From Arachis hypogaea (taxonomy: Eukaryota; Streptophyta; Magnoliopsida; Fabales; Fabaceae): a DNA stretch of 64,000 bases. The translations under genes were made by a program, and so were the position numbers. This document shows positions 22,601 through 35,286 of the stretch, piece by piece; the first letter of the stretch is position 1; every line of letters starts with the position of its first letter. The stretch covers positions 2,580,004 through 2,644,003 of the forward strand of contig NC_092048.1 of NCBI RefSeq assembly GCF_003086295.3, in the 5' to 3' direction. The notes below the pieces were generated by a model. It ran no database searches and had not been told where the DNA came from. It worked only from the letters and a program-made list of their open reading frames with translations.

Positions 22601-24627
22601 CCGCAAGGATATTTTTTTCTACCTTACCTGCAAGAGAGACAATTTGGACATGTTCTTGTGTTCTGTATGTCATACTGGTGTTCCATTAAGGTTGCCTAAC
22701 TTTTACTACTAGTTCATTGATTTGTTTTTAATTTCCCTTGCGCCTTTTCTTTATTCCTATTGTTTGCTAGACATTAATCTTTATCTGGCATGGTTTCAGG
22801 AATGCACTCAAGTGCAATACTTGTCAAGGTATATCAGTTATCCTTTTACTATTATGCTTTCATAGGTCTCTTGTATATGCAGATATGATTCAGTTATATT
22901 TGATCCAAACGTTAATAGGAACCTTGCCTTTTGTAAATCATTGAAAGTAAATCCAGAACTAATTTTTTTGCTGCTACTTAGGCATTGGGGTTGTGTTATA
23001 TGGTTTTCTTCATTCTTTATTTTATTTTTGCTATTATAGTTCATTAACGTATCCTGTTTAAAATTTTGTTCGATTGAGCATTAGGTTTTTGTCACGAGGG
23101 CTGTTCCCTAAGGTCAACAATCTTCACAAATAAGAAAGTTGAGTACTTGACCACATGCAACCAATGTTATCATGCCAAGTTCCTTGCTCAAAAGGAGACC
23201 AGTAATGAATCTCCAACCAGCCCCTTACTCTTACAAGGACGTGAAAACAACTCTCTTACTATCCTAAAGGGATTAAAGTCTAAATATTCTGATCTAGCAC
23301 AGAAGTCTGCCAAGGCAAAGGATAGCCGTCCAGAAGCAAAACAAGCAAAACAAGTTGCTTCAATGACAGTTTTGAAGGAAGCAAAGACTTCCACCAAGTC
23401 AAAGGATAGTCATCCAGACAGAAAACAACTTGCTTCTGGTTCCAGCTCGGCAACTGCAACCCATCGTAGGAATTGTTCTTGGGGTGTGATATGGAAGAAG
23501 AAAAATATTGATGATACAGGCGATGAATTTAGGCTCAAAAACATACTTTTAAAGGGAGCTTCAGGAATTCTTCAAGAGCCACCAATTTGTCACTTGTGCC
23601 GTAAGAAATACTGTTCCGATCTGATGTACATTCACTGTGAGTCATGCTCAAGTAAGTATTCTCTATTAACCTACACATTTTTAAAGGCTTTTTTTTTTGC
23701 AATTTTTTTATCTCTGTATTTTGGTTTTGGCTTTTGACAGATTGGTATCATGCTGAAGCTGTTGAACTCGATGAGTCCAAAATTTTTGATGTACTGGGCT
23801 TCAAATGTTGCAAGTGTCGCAGGATAAAATCACCTGATTGTCCTTATGCTGATACTAAGCGCAAGACACAAGAGGGTAAGAGGACAAGGACTTCAAAGAA
23901 AGAGTATTCTGGTCCAGATTCTGATTCTGGAACATTTTCTGATATGAAAGAGTGTGAGCCTGCTACCCCTGTCTTCCCAGTAGAGGATGATCCTCTACTT
24001 TTCTCTCTTTCAAGCGTGGAGCTGGTTACAGAACCTAAGTTAGAGGATGCTGAGTGGAGTACTCTCTCTGGCCCTGGGCCTCGGAAACTACCAGTGAGAC
24101 GGCATGTTAAACGTGAGGGGGACTGCGATGGATTTTACGTAGAGAAACCGTTGTATGATGAAACTTTGGCACATAATGAAGCGGGTGATACGTACAAACC
24201 CGAGCCTTTAGACTATGACTCTGTCGTGCCAAATGATAGCAATCTGCTTAATGAAGCGGAAGGTTCACAGTATGAATTTGCGGACTTTGAACCTCATACC
24301 TACTTCTCTGTAACGGAACTGCTGCTTCCAGATGATAGTAGCCAGCTTGAGGGAGCTGATGCATCTGGTGAGTTGTCAGGATATTTGGGGAATTCTTGTA
24401 CACAAGTTCCTGAAGAATGCGGTGTAACTTTAGATGACAAATCAGAACCTGCCCTATCATTTGAAGACGCTGTTTATAGTTGTTGGCAGTGCGGGCAAAT
24501 GGAACCAGCCCCTGATCTGTGTTGTGAGATTTGTGGGATTTTTATTCACAGTCAATGCTCCCCTTGGGTTGAGTCACCATCAAGGCTTGGAAATTGGAGG
24601 TGTGGCAATTGCCGGGAATGGCAATAG
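16619..24627 (+). CDS. PTM: DDT domain-containing protein PTM / PHD-finger chromatin protein
   Basis: Nine exons: 16619-17415, 17545-18237, 18458-19610, 19953-20238, 22010-22134, 22227-22690, 22800-22828, 23085-23651 and 23741-24627. Together they make 1,666 aa, all introns GT-AG, no stop. N-terminus: AT-hook-like GRPRKRRR (residues 10-17), then an acidic region. The DDT domain is at about 194-250 (VSHLFAVYGFLRSF). PHD finger 1 is at about 415-460 (ECRLCG, LLCCDGCPSAYHSRC, WYCPEC), PHD-like zinc region 2 at about 1349-1398 (CHLCRKKYC), and PHD 3 at about 1617-1664 (CWQCGQ, LCCEICG). The architecture and length fit the Arabidopsis PTM/DDR family, nuclear histone-reading proteins; PTM was described as a chloroplast-to-nucleus signal with membrane segments. 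Here the only moderately hydrophobic stretch is in exon 3 (ILPSIATYILYM), so membrane anchoring is doubtful. Exon 7 is only 29 nt. Intron 4 (1.77 kb) carries two MITEs. Confidence 0.92.
20683..20837. mobile_element. MITE in PTM intron 4
   Basis: 155 bp with 13-bp perfect terminal inverted repeats, GATCCTCTCCAGT and ACTGGAGAGGATC. The core GTGTGATCTCTCACC...ATTTTATAAGTGGGA resembles the centre of the foldback at 53745-53894, so the two probably belong to one family. A G13-type homopolymer precedes it near 20615. Confidence 0.75.
20906..21137. mobile_element. Foldback MITE in PTM intron 4
   Basis: 232 bp that fold back almost end to end: GACAAATAGGTCCCTGACC pairs with GGGGACCTATTTGTC, and CGGACATTTTCGTCCCTA with TAGGGACGAAAATGTCCG. 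The motif GGGACTGATCCGTCCAA is tandemly repeated near the centre. The hairpin would be transcribed within the PTM pre-mRNA and could give small RNAs. Confidence 0.85.
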
Positions 24628-25609
24628 CTGATTCACATGTCATTTTGTTGAATTTGAATTTGGGAAATTCTCCCTCTTGATTGAAGTGGGTTGAAGCTTC
24701 TGATGCCTTAACAGTGATAAATCGTACAAGTCAGCTCAAATGAATATTTGCACTTTCTTGGCAGTATCTCCCCGTGGACGAGGTGAATTGTTTGCGAATC
24801 TTTCAAGGGCAACTTTATGCTGTGTGCTTTGTCTTGCCATTATTCTGTGCACTGTTCACCGAAATATAACTGCCTGTGCAGTGCCCAGCGGTCCCGGTGT
24901 ACTCAATCGACGAAAGGATCTGGTGCGTTTGTCGTTAGTTTGCTTTGATCCTATAACGAGATTTTTTAATCAAATCAGTCGGTCACTCGCATGGGGGATT
25001 GTTTTCACTTTACCCATTTTACGGTTCGTAGATAAGCATTGTTTTTGTGACGCTTATCTGATGGAATTATTTGTATAGATGAGAATCCTCAATTTTTTAT
25101 GGAGGTTAGTTAAAACTATGAAGCTTCGATCTATTACGAAAGAAGCTTCTATACTGCTTCCATTCATTTTCACTCGTAGTAGTGAAAGAAAGCACGTTAG
25201 GATCCAATGCTGGCCTTACTTAACTCTTTTGTGGTCTTTATTAAACTCATGTTTTCCGCCTAATTCGTGTGTTAGCATAGCACCGAATCCAGTATTATTA
25301 TTGGCAAAAGAAAGTTAACATGTGATACATACAATCTAATCTATCACGCAAAATATTTTACATTATAAATACACCCTGATAAAAATAGGTAAGAGCTCAC
25401 GGATAAGAGAACTAAAACACTCGAGAGAATTCACTCACTCTAGGGGAAAGAATCTTAAAAAATGCCGACCTACCGAGACTACACTGACAGTTTTCTCTGA
25501 TTCCGCCAGTCCACGCATCATGAAATTGTATATGCAACTCAATTGGCTTACGATAAATCCACCTCAATAACGTACAATAAATCATTGGCTTATGCATCTA
25601 TCTACTTTG
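24628..25609. other. Convergent 3' region between PTM and AP2A
   Basis: The 982 bp between the two stop codons must hold both 3' UTRs. Frames at 24740-25078 and 25079-25318 have no homology I recognise and are probably untranslated PTM sequence. AATAAA-like sites occur on both strands but I cannot choose between them. Confidence 0.6.
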
Positions 25610-28600
25610 TCACAGAAGAGCAGCAAGCATAGCCCCGGGGTCTGTCGATGCTGCCAGATCACTGGCTTGTTGAAGTGATGTTGGAGATGCTTGTGGAGGT
25701 TTCTGGATTGCTGGGGGAATGCTGACTAGCATTTCCTTTATAAACATCTTCAACCTGAAACCAAATGCGAATTATATGAAGAAAAATCTCTTTCAAATAT
25801 GTTTGATAGCTCACGTAAATTGAAAACTAAATCGCATACTCAAATGTTAGTGTTGGGTCTCCCGAAGCAACCGTCATTCGTAGCTGGGTTCTGTCTGCTG
25901 GATCCGTTTCAATTCTTATCTGAATATTTAGAGTGTTACAACTTCTTTCATCCATCAATAACTCAATAATGCTGTGTATTATCTCTACGATGTAGAATTC
26001 CTAAGTAAATAGATTCCTAAAGCAAACATGAATACTAACCAAACAGAGCATTGCTCTTGTATTTTCTGAATAGAATGTTGCACACGCAACAAGATTGTTT
26101 GGATTGGGATCCTAAAACAAATAGATAGCAGAAAGAGTTATGATATAAATCAATTGGTGTACAACAGAAAGATAAGAAAGATAAAAAATAATAGTTGGGA
26201 ATTACCAGCCCCGGGCAGACTGTCAAAGAGTAACTATCGAATAAGTTGGCCATTTCAAGCAACGGAAGTGGTTTGACACCTCTAACCTGCAAAAATAACA
26301 AAATAAACTGATGACTGCATGATCCATATTCAACAATATACATTTGCAAAGTTAAATTCAACTTCCTAGAGTAAGTATACTACTCTAGGTGCACATAATA
26401 CATACCACTTCTTGAAGCTTTAAAGGTGGTCCAGATAGGGATCTCCATTGAGCGAAAAAATCTTCAGCAGATATAGATATAGGCTGAAGAAATTTATTTA
26501 GGACAGCTGGAAGCTGAAGTTTGACGTTGACCTGTGAAAGGACACATGTATGCAGTTACACACATAGGGTACTGGGAATGAAGCTCAATGATTTTTCCAG
26601 ATAGTAACAAACACAGGTTCAAATTTACGTACCATATCATTACCAAACTTGTATGAGAAGTCAAGAACAGCCACATCCCTGCTTGGGAGGAGATTAACAA
26701 CTTCAAGTGGGCATTGCACCTACGCAACCAAGAGGTCAGGGAAATGTGAACAAATTATTAAAGCAGCAACATTTAACATTGGTCGTGTTGTCTCACCTGT
26801 GCCCGGGGAGGTATAGTTTCTGGTACTAATGAGAGCTCCGTCTTTAAATGAGTGGGTGGCAATATTATAGCTTGAACAGAGAGGAGAGGAGAAGTATTCT
26901 TGTTTCCCAAAAAAAGAACAACACGTCCCTGATGAGCTCTCCATTCTGCTTTAAGGCCAATCTGTTGCAAAAATGAATGTACATACAAAAAAGTGAGGAC
27001 ACCAAGAATCTACTATAACGTTGACCCTTAATTACTGAAAATACTAAAGATGTCTCTGTCAGTGAACTGCAAGTATATTTTGGACTGATGTTACAAAAAA
27101 AATAAACAATAATGTTGGAGGAAAAACCTGAATGTAAGGATCCTCATATAGAACACCACTATCCTTCAAGCACAAAGAACGAAACCTTTCAGCGATATTT
27201 CCAATTGGCTGCACAAAGGGTGGTATTCGTTACATTCCAATACATACATGCGGTAATATCTTTCTAATGTTGAATAACGGATGACAAGTCTCCATCAGAT
27301 AGGTAAAATGGTCTATCATAAAGTATTCTTCATTCATGTAAAGAAAAGCCTTTGGCACAGAAACCAACATTTGACTCATCCCGGATCATTTATGAAAATG
27401 AAAAAAGTCTAACAAGAATGTTTTCCTCAAGTGATCAGTAAAATTTAAATATGGAATGTTCTAGTAATATTCCAATAAAATGGGTAAAGTTAAAACTTAA
27501 AAGACTTCAGAATTATGGTACTATAATCAATACAAGTACCTGCACAGCATTAGCTTGCTGATCAACAGGAACGAGGGCTGATGACTCAACTGCAATACCT
27601 CCCAATCCCAAATTGGAATTTGACTTAGGCTGGACAATGCTGCTGGGTGGGCCCTCAATAGCCAATGTATCCAAGAGAACACCATCAAGGTCGCCAGATT
27701 GAGGCAGAGCATCTACTTTACTCAAAGTCCCATTTACCTGGGGTAATCTTTGATCCTCTGAATCATTATCCTATTAAAACATGAAGTCCACATCAAACTA
27801 AGAAGCAACTGGGGCAAATGTGTTATTTCTTCTGAGGATGATAGAATGAGACTTAAACTAACCATGTTACTCCTTGTGCTGGGGTTGGGCACCTTTAAAA
27901 GACCAAGTTGGTTGACCATGACTGCTGGTGTACCATTAGCAGGGTGTTGGTCAGATACAACCAATGCATTTGATGTTTGAGAAAGTTGCTGGGCTCGCAA
28001 CTTCATTGCACTTTGTTCTGCAGTATCAACTTCAGTGTCTTCAGCCCTTTTGATCAATGCAGACTGAAGCCAAAGTAGATTAAACCATGAGTATTATACC
28101 ATTGGTGAATAAACTGATGAAACAAAATTATAAATAAGCTGCCTCTAAAATACTGAAACAATAAGGCAATAATACCTGCCGTTCAGGGAATTTAGGCATT
28201 TCAGCTAATATATCTACTAATGCTGCACCTTTTCTACTCAAGGCAAAATATTCAACAGCCCGCTGCTGTATCTCAACTTCAATGCAACTCTCATATCTAA
28301 AGATATGAGCAAATGCATCAGAATCTCAAGCTTTATGACAAACCATAGACCAACTCATGAAAAATAAATTGAATAGGTATAACTCACTTTTTGAATATTG
28401 CCCATATCTGATTCTGTAGATCAGGGTCTGGTGGTTGAGTGTGCATAAGAATTTTAGCATATGTTGATAGAAGAATAGGAATAGTAGAAGTCCTGAAAAT
28501 AAAACATATCTAGGTCAAACGGAACATCGGAACCCAGCTATGAATTAAGTGAGGTATCTGCTGATATGGACCGATTCTGCTTACGATACAGTAGGAAGCT

Positions 28601-31600
28601 TCTCATGTATGATGTTAAATATTTCCCTTGGACTAAATCCAGGTTGTCTCACTAGAAGGTGCCCAAACTCTCCAAGGATATATGCACTAACCTGTTGAAA
28701 TGCATGCAACTAGAAAAATTAATAATGAGCTATAATCAGATCTCATGCTATATGCCTATATCAGTGTTTTGATTAAGTATAAACCAATTATCTGTGTCTG
28801 AATTTAATACAAACTAAAAGTTAATAAACATAAGGAGAGGGAGGGGGGAAGGCCTTTTACTAAATGGTGACAACAGCACACAAACCTTAACCATTGTCTC
28901 ATGTATGGCAGGCTTATCAAGATACTCTCGAGCTTTTGCCGCGGCATAAGGCTGATCAAAGACATAAAAAAGTCCTTGTTAGCAATGTATATACTAGGAA
29001 GAAGTAAGAGTTGATACGAACTTCTGTTTCACCTGTAGATCATCATTATTTGTAACAAATTGTATCACACGAAACCAGATGTCATCACTAACAAATTCTC
29101 CAGCCTTGTCAATTAGTTGAAGGATCACATCTACATACCTGTAATAAAATAAGGATGGCCCAGTTCATGATGGATAGTAGTTTTAATACACAAATACAGT
29201 ACAGTGTACTTCAGCAATGCGACAAATAGCAATAGCATTACCAAGAAAGATCTGGTGTAAACTTCTCCGCAAGAATAGCTGCTTTTAGTGATAATTCCTC
29301 TCGCATTGCAAAATCTGCTGTGCTGAGATACTACAAGATAGTAGAAGTTACAAAGTAATAATTTGGGTGGTTCAATTCAACTGTAACATCAGTTATTTTT
29401 TTTTTTTCTAAATAAAAAAACTTCATTTGGTAAGGATACAAAGGGTTTAAAATGAGATTTTCAAATTCACAGGAATCACCGTAAATCTAGTTCATACCTG
29501 CAGTAGTTCTTCAACTATATCCTTTGCATTTGAAACATCACACATGCTATAAAGCAAATCCAAAGCACGCCTTCGAATACTGAGTATAAACCAACAACTT
29601 AGAAATACTAGATTCAACAAAGAATGACATTAAGAATAATGGAATTAAATATGTATGATACTGGAGATTTTAAGCACTTTTAGAGTTTTTAGTAGAAGAA
29701 AACTATATCTTCAATGGAAGGACATTTTTCCCTTCAGAGTACGACGTTAACATGCACGTACAATAATTATATCCAATTTGTGCAAGCTTTACTTGGAACG
29801 CAAATAACGGGGATGAGATATATAAACTATAAAGAATTGATGATTTCACAACATAGGACAGTGTGTATAACCTGATGTCAGGATCTTTCAATGAGGTAAT
29901 AATCTGAGCCTGGTGTCTTTTTATGATATCTTGCACATCTGTAATCATAAACATTCTAGTCATATTTTCCTGCATCACAATAGCATATATGTTATGAACT
30001 CTACATTGCATTCTGACAGTAACTTTAGCCTTTTAAACTATAAATATGATATCTTCTACTGCATAGTATTTATATTTTATGTCGCACGGTTCTTCCCCAA
30101 AAAGAGAACTTAAAACAAAATTAGGGATAAATGAACAGTGTCAGTGACAGCAATTTACCAAGCCTAGATATCGAATATTTGGCTCTCTAACAGCAATAAA
30201 TTTTCCAAGAAGAGTCACACATTGAGACATCATCTCTTTTTCAGCATCAAGATGCATAACCTGCAGCGGGCAATTGGAATAGATAATATAACAAAACTAC
30301 TATATGTAAAATTGCAAGATAAGAGGAAGAGAATGAACATATGGCTACCAGATGCACTGTACAATTCAATTAAGAGCATGGTAGAAATCCCTACAGAAGA
30401 GTCATATTTGTCTGTTAATGACAGGCTACAGAACCTACCACATGCATACACAGAAGAGTATAATTTAAGCCACATGGTAACATTTGTCATTAGGTTCACA
30501 ACAGCATCTATTATATTTGAGCAGTTACATTTAAAAAACGAAATCAATCATGAGAATGAATGGGGTTGTCCAAGAATAGTATAATTTCTAAGGAAATTTT
30601 CCTAAAACCTCAGCTAATTTGACAAATAAATTCAAAATAAAGAATTTGCATTTAGCAAGTCATTCATAACAAGATCATTAACGTAAAGAAAATGCTTTTC
30701 TTGTTTAAAATATAAAATGTCAATGTACATACCAGAGCAAGGGCTTCAAACAGAACAGCATGAGATGCATTATTTTTGTTCACATTTTTTACCACATCAG
30801 TGCCCATCAATATCCTTTGTAAGACCTGAAATGATTAATCCAAGAGTTAGCAAGACTTAATAATTAAACAAAGTTATTTGTATGTGTTAAAATATCCAAA
30901 CCTCAAATAGTGATCTTCTGGTATTTGGATCTTCAATGATCGGAAAATACTGAAGGGCCCTCATTGTTTTGACCTATGTTAAGAACGAACCAAACAAGCA
31001 ATACAAGGTTGACAAGCGTCGTAAGGGAAAGTAAGAGTTGCAAAATTGGGGAAGCATACTTTTACTTTCATTAAAAGCTACACTGCAAGAATAGCACCCA
31101 AAATCTCCTTAAATCCAAAGCTATCAAAGGAAAAGGCTAAAAGTTACACACCTGAAGCCAGGGAGATGGAATGCCGTAGTAAGTGTACTCTTGCGGAATA
31201 TCCTGGTTCCTAGCAAGGCGTTCTAAAATTTTTACACACTTGGGAAGACAACTCCAATATGCCTCATAATTGTTTGACACCAAAGCAACAAGGAGACTCA
31301 TAGAAGAAGTCAAAACACCAAGGTCTCGTTCATCCAAAAGTTGTGCCATCCGAACCGCCCTGAAATATATTATAAGGAATTATCAAGATACATTTGAGGT
31401 AAAACATTGAAGACAGCATGTTACCAGCAAAGTGACATTCAAATTACCACCCATCTACATTGACAACATCTGGATTTTTCCTGTATAATCGCAGTAAGCA
31501 TAAAGCAGCTTTTTTTTTCACAAGCGGTCTGCAACTGCTAGATACCTAGATCACAAAAGCATAAATTATTTTCTCATGGAAAATATTAATTAATTAATAA

Positions 31601-33677
31601 TTATGCATAATTTCTTACCAGCAACTTCTGTACATCAGGTGCTAAGGACTCGGAAAATTCTCTTCCGCCAATATTTCCAACCTGCAAAATAGAATACACA
31701 ATATGATAGCAACGAAAATAACATTCCAGCTTACATAGCTTGGAATTGGAAGGATAATTGTTTTCAGAACAAACAGGTGAACACATGCAATATTCAGAGA
31801 GCAAAAGTGATGGCATGTACAAAAAAGAAATTTACAGATATTCTGAACCTGTACTCAAGTTGGAAAAAAGGTTCAAAATTTAGGGTAATCAAAACCAAAC
31901 AAATAAAGCTCCACCAAATGTTTCAAAGTTCTCACTCTCTATGTATAGAAGAAAACTGCATTCTCAAATATTACAAATCAGAATAGTGAACCATATATGG
32001 AGTGCTCCATAATCAGATCCCAGAGAGCTATATGACCTCAGAGATATTTTATCCAAGCAGTTGAAAACTATATCTGAATACATGTTTTAACAGTTAGAGT
32101 GGTACTGAGAATAAAATAAGAGCAAGAAAGGTAGGGAAATTTACTATTAATGCTTTTAATATGGTCATATTTATCTGATTAAATTAAGCACATGACCATA
32201 ATGACGAAAAGGGAAAACAAATAACAATATAATGGGGAAACTCATCAATTTATGAAATGCATACTCATTGGAAGTCCATATGGCCATTTATTTTTTTTTT
32301 TAGAGTCAATTGCAAAACATAACTCCGCCTATGCTACACCTGCGGTACATAGCCGGTCCAAGCCCGGATAAAGGAGGAGGGTTGTGGTAGGCCTTCGACA
32401 ACCAACATAAAAACTTAGTTGAATTCATGACATGGATCAATTGCAAAACATAAGATGTAAGATACAAACAACGTGGCCTCTTTTCTAGAGCTTCTCATTA
32501 TTGCATTTTGAATAAGAGAAGCACAGTAGTACAGTTAATAAGAGAGTAAGCCACATAATTATAGAAGGTTGACAATTTTTCCATTACCATACCATAGTCA
32601 ATGCTAAGCACTGAAATGTTTCATTGCGACCAATAATATCAGTCCGCACAGTATTTATTGCCAATCTCAGAAAGTCATGGTTTTCATTGACCAGACATGA
32701 TGTCACAATGTACCCAACCTGCAATTAGTTATTGTGAAGTTAGAAACTATGTTTTCTCTGCCAGGTTTACCTTTGAACAATCTAAGATAATAACAACAAC
32801 AACAACAAAGTCTTGTCCAATTATCCTACAAGGTGAAGTATGCTATTGAACAATCTAAGAATAGCTAATATATATAGCTAGTAACACAACATTGTGGAAA
32901 GATGACAGAGAAAGATTTTACCTGCTTTTCTGGATACTTTGGAGCAGATATTAGAGAAACGGCTTCCATGTGACCAAAATCCACATCATAGCCAAGCATA
33001 TATATGTAAAGCATTTTCCATACATATTTCTTTTTGTCATATGGTTTCAAACCCTAAACATAGAATCAAAAGGGATAAGATCAACATGCATTGCCATGAC
33101 ACTTACACTGCTTTGGTTAATAGAAAACAACAACAGAATATGCACATTGAATAATAGGATTTTTCCCCCTTAAAAATATTTGCAACCAAAAAATTATGCA
33201 GAGTAACTATCCTATTTGCAATGTATGTAACAGAATCTGACGAAACGATCTTCTAGCATAATGATAATTAAAATGACACAGCTCAAATGCAGTAATAAGC
33301 AAAAATTAACTACCAGGCTTCAACAACAAAATTCTTCATCGGAGTTTTAGAGAACTTTAGCATCAAGTATATTAACAACACTTTCTAATGTCATTCTACA
33401 TGAACTTGAACTACACAGCTAATGAAATAGTTCAACCACATAAACTCGAAGCTAAATTCGACGGAACATTCAAATCCTACGCGAAAAATCAAATAGCGAA
33501 AACCGAATCAAACTCGAAGATAAAAGAAAAGCAAAGAATCCTAACCTTCTCGCTCTTGAAGCGAGTTCGGATTTTTCCGAGCTCCTTGTCGACGCGTAGC
33601 CTCTCCTGTTCCTTGTTCTGACAGTTGCGGACATCGCTGATGAACACCGACAGACCTCTCATTCCCGATAACGCCAT
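25610..33677 (-). CDS. AP2A: AP-2 complex subunit alpha (alpha-adaptin)
   Basis: Large subunit of the AP-2 clathrin adaptor that selects cargo for endocytosis at the plasma membrane. I traced 27 exons from ATG 33677 to TGA 25610, giving 1,022 aa (Arabidopsis about 1,012), every junction in frame. Exons: 33677-33546, 33053-32922, 32718-32593, 31681-31619, 31545-31448, 31359-31152, 30973-30902, 30825-30733, 30260-30159, 29969-29872, 29579-29498, 29330-29242, 29138-29033, 28951-28886, 28691-28585, 28492-28388, 28296-28176, 28063-27863, 27770-27540, 27208-27128, 26961-26797, 26719-26633, 26531-26406, 26286-26206, 26111-26040, 25919-25840, 25754-25610. The trunk (residues 1-600) starts [18 protein letters not shown]. 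The divergent hinge is exons 18-19, and the ear runs from about 745 and ends [11 protein letters not shown] 33677 is used because it matches the family N-terminus. Several introns carry small repeats. Confidence 0.95.
32306..32453. mobile_element. Short insertion with a 17-bp target duplication in AP2A intron 3
   Basis: TCAATTGCAAAACATAA occurs perfectly at 32306-32322 and 32437-32453. Between them are 114 bp with a core (GCGGTACATAGCCGGTCCAA, then GCCCGGATAAAGGAGGAGG) that I associate with dispersed repeats in legumes. The long exact duplication points to target-primed reverse transcription, but no poly-A tail is visible. Confidence 0.65.
32773..32860. mobile_element. Tiny retroposed fragment with a 15-bp target duplication in AP2A intron 2
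   Basis: TTGAACAATCTAAGA occurs at 32773-32787 and 32846-32860. The 58 bp between contain (AAC)n followed by AAAGTCTTGTCC, similar to the 3' end of plant LINE-derived repeats read on the opposite strand. It is probably a strongly 5'-truncated retroposon. Confidence 0.6.
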
Positions 33678-35286
33678 CTCCACAGCTCACAGATCCGCCG
33701 GGAGATGGAGCGGATCCCGCCGTCTACTCTTTCGAATGAAAAAAAACCGGTAGACAGGTTCCACCGTGGCTCCGATGATGACGGCTTTTGAAGTTCGATG
33801 GATCCAATCACCAATGGAAAATTCTGGTGTATGAACGAGGTTCAGATTTTCAGCTCACGGATTCGGAAAAACGAAAATGCATGCTCAGAGAGAATCTAGA
33901 GAGATACAATGGCAGAAAAGAAGAGAGAAAAAATGGAGTGAAGACCAAACGAACAAAATTGTAAAAACTGGAACACACTCGCGGAAGCAGCTATATTTTA
34001 ACACTTTACGATTAAACCAAATATAGAATAATTTAAATGTTATGTATCTATAAAATTCTTTATATTTTTCTGTATCAAAATTATACTCATATAAGTTATA
34101 AAATTTACATTTACGTAAAGATAAATTTTATACTTAAAGAGCTAGGTTAAGATGTACAAATATAAATAATAATATCTTCATGTTGTAGCATATTCATTAT
34201 TATTCCATTTCACCTAATCCTTTTTTTCAGTAATTATTATAATTATTATTATGATTATGATTTTTTTTTCTCTGACTGATCTATAATACTGCAATTCTTT
34301 TGTTCGTGCAGTAATTTGAGATTGGTAATTTTTAAAATTTATATTTTATGTTGTGACTTTGTGCCTCATACTCTCATTGCAATCCTCTTTTGTACTCGCA
34401 ATTTCAATGGTTGAAGTCAAAGGTATCAATGTATCATACACTTGGGTCAAAATGGAGGGAAACAGGTGTGATGCACTTTGCAGTTTGTACCATACACCAT
34501 AATTCAACCTCCTGAAGTGACGCATACTTTAGCTGACACTATAAAAGTTCATTCAAATTAAAGTTTTGAGAAATATTAAACAGCTTAAATATTTACACGG
34601 TTGGTTGAGCACCATTAATTTTGTGAGATAAGGCTGACCTGCTTTAATAGTAATGTAAACGAACTGTAAGAATACTTTAACTTAATTGGTCACTTCTTCC
34701 TATTTTTAGTACTATTGAATTCTTATCAGAAGACACTACAATTATGAACGAAGGAGTAATTTTATTTGGATGCAAATTGTCTTACTCTCTTATTACTTAT
34801 TAGTAAACTCTCATTTAATCACAATACCACAACTTACTAAAATAACCAATAAATTTCACCAACTATATTAGTTCACATTTCAACTCATACTCTTTCCATA
34901 ACTCATCAAATCCAACTATGAATTGATGTCTCACACCTTTAATAAAAGGTATCCATTGAAGACTATATATCTTTATGCAATTTTATTTATTTATTTTTTT
35001 TAAATAAATTTAGAAAGAAAAATAACCATTACCCGAAAAGATCAACTAAATTAGAAAAAATGGACTTACAAAAATAAAACGCAACTTTTTAATTAATTTT
35101 AATATCCCACCATATACATTGAAAACTAAAATAGCACACTATTTTTACAAAGGTCCATACGATCCGCATAAGACTTAATTATTCTTGAGTAACAACTAAC
35201 AACCTTCTGTAAGTCTATAACTATACGATTAAGGAACTAAGATCCCATTTACAAAATTTACTAAAAAAAAAACGAAGTCGATTTTC
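33678..35286. other. AP2A 5' region and AT-rich spacer to ELOF1
   Basis: 33678-33960 is GC-richer and probably holds the AP2A 5' UTR and core promoter. The rest, down to the ELOF1 stop, is AT-rich with no supported gene. Confidence 0.6.

Noticed and set aside
24740..25318. Two plus-strand frames after PTM (112 and 79 aa)
   Set aside because: They follow the PTM stop codon, show no family resemblance and are best taken as 3' UTR.
30222..30584. 120-aa plus-strand frame and 105-aa antisense frame
   Set aside because: They lie across AP2A exon 9 and its introns; the AP2A exon on the minus strand explains the sequence.
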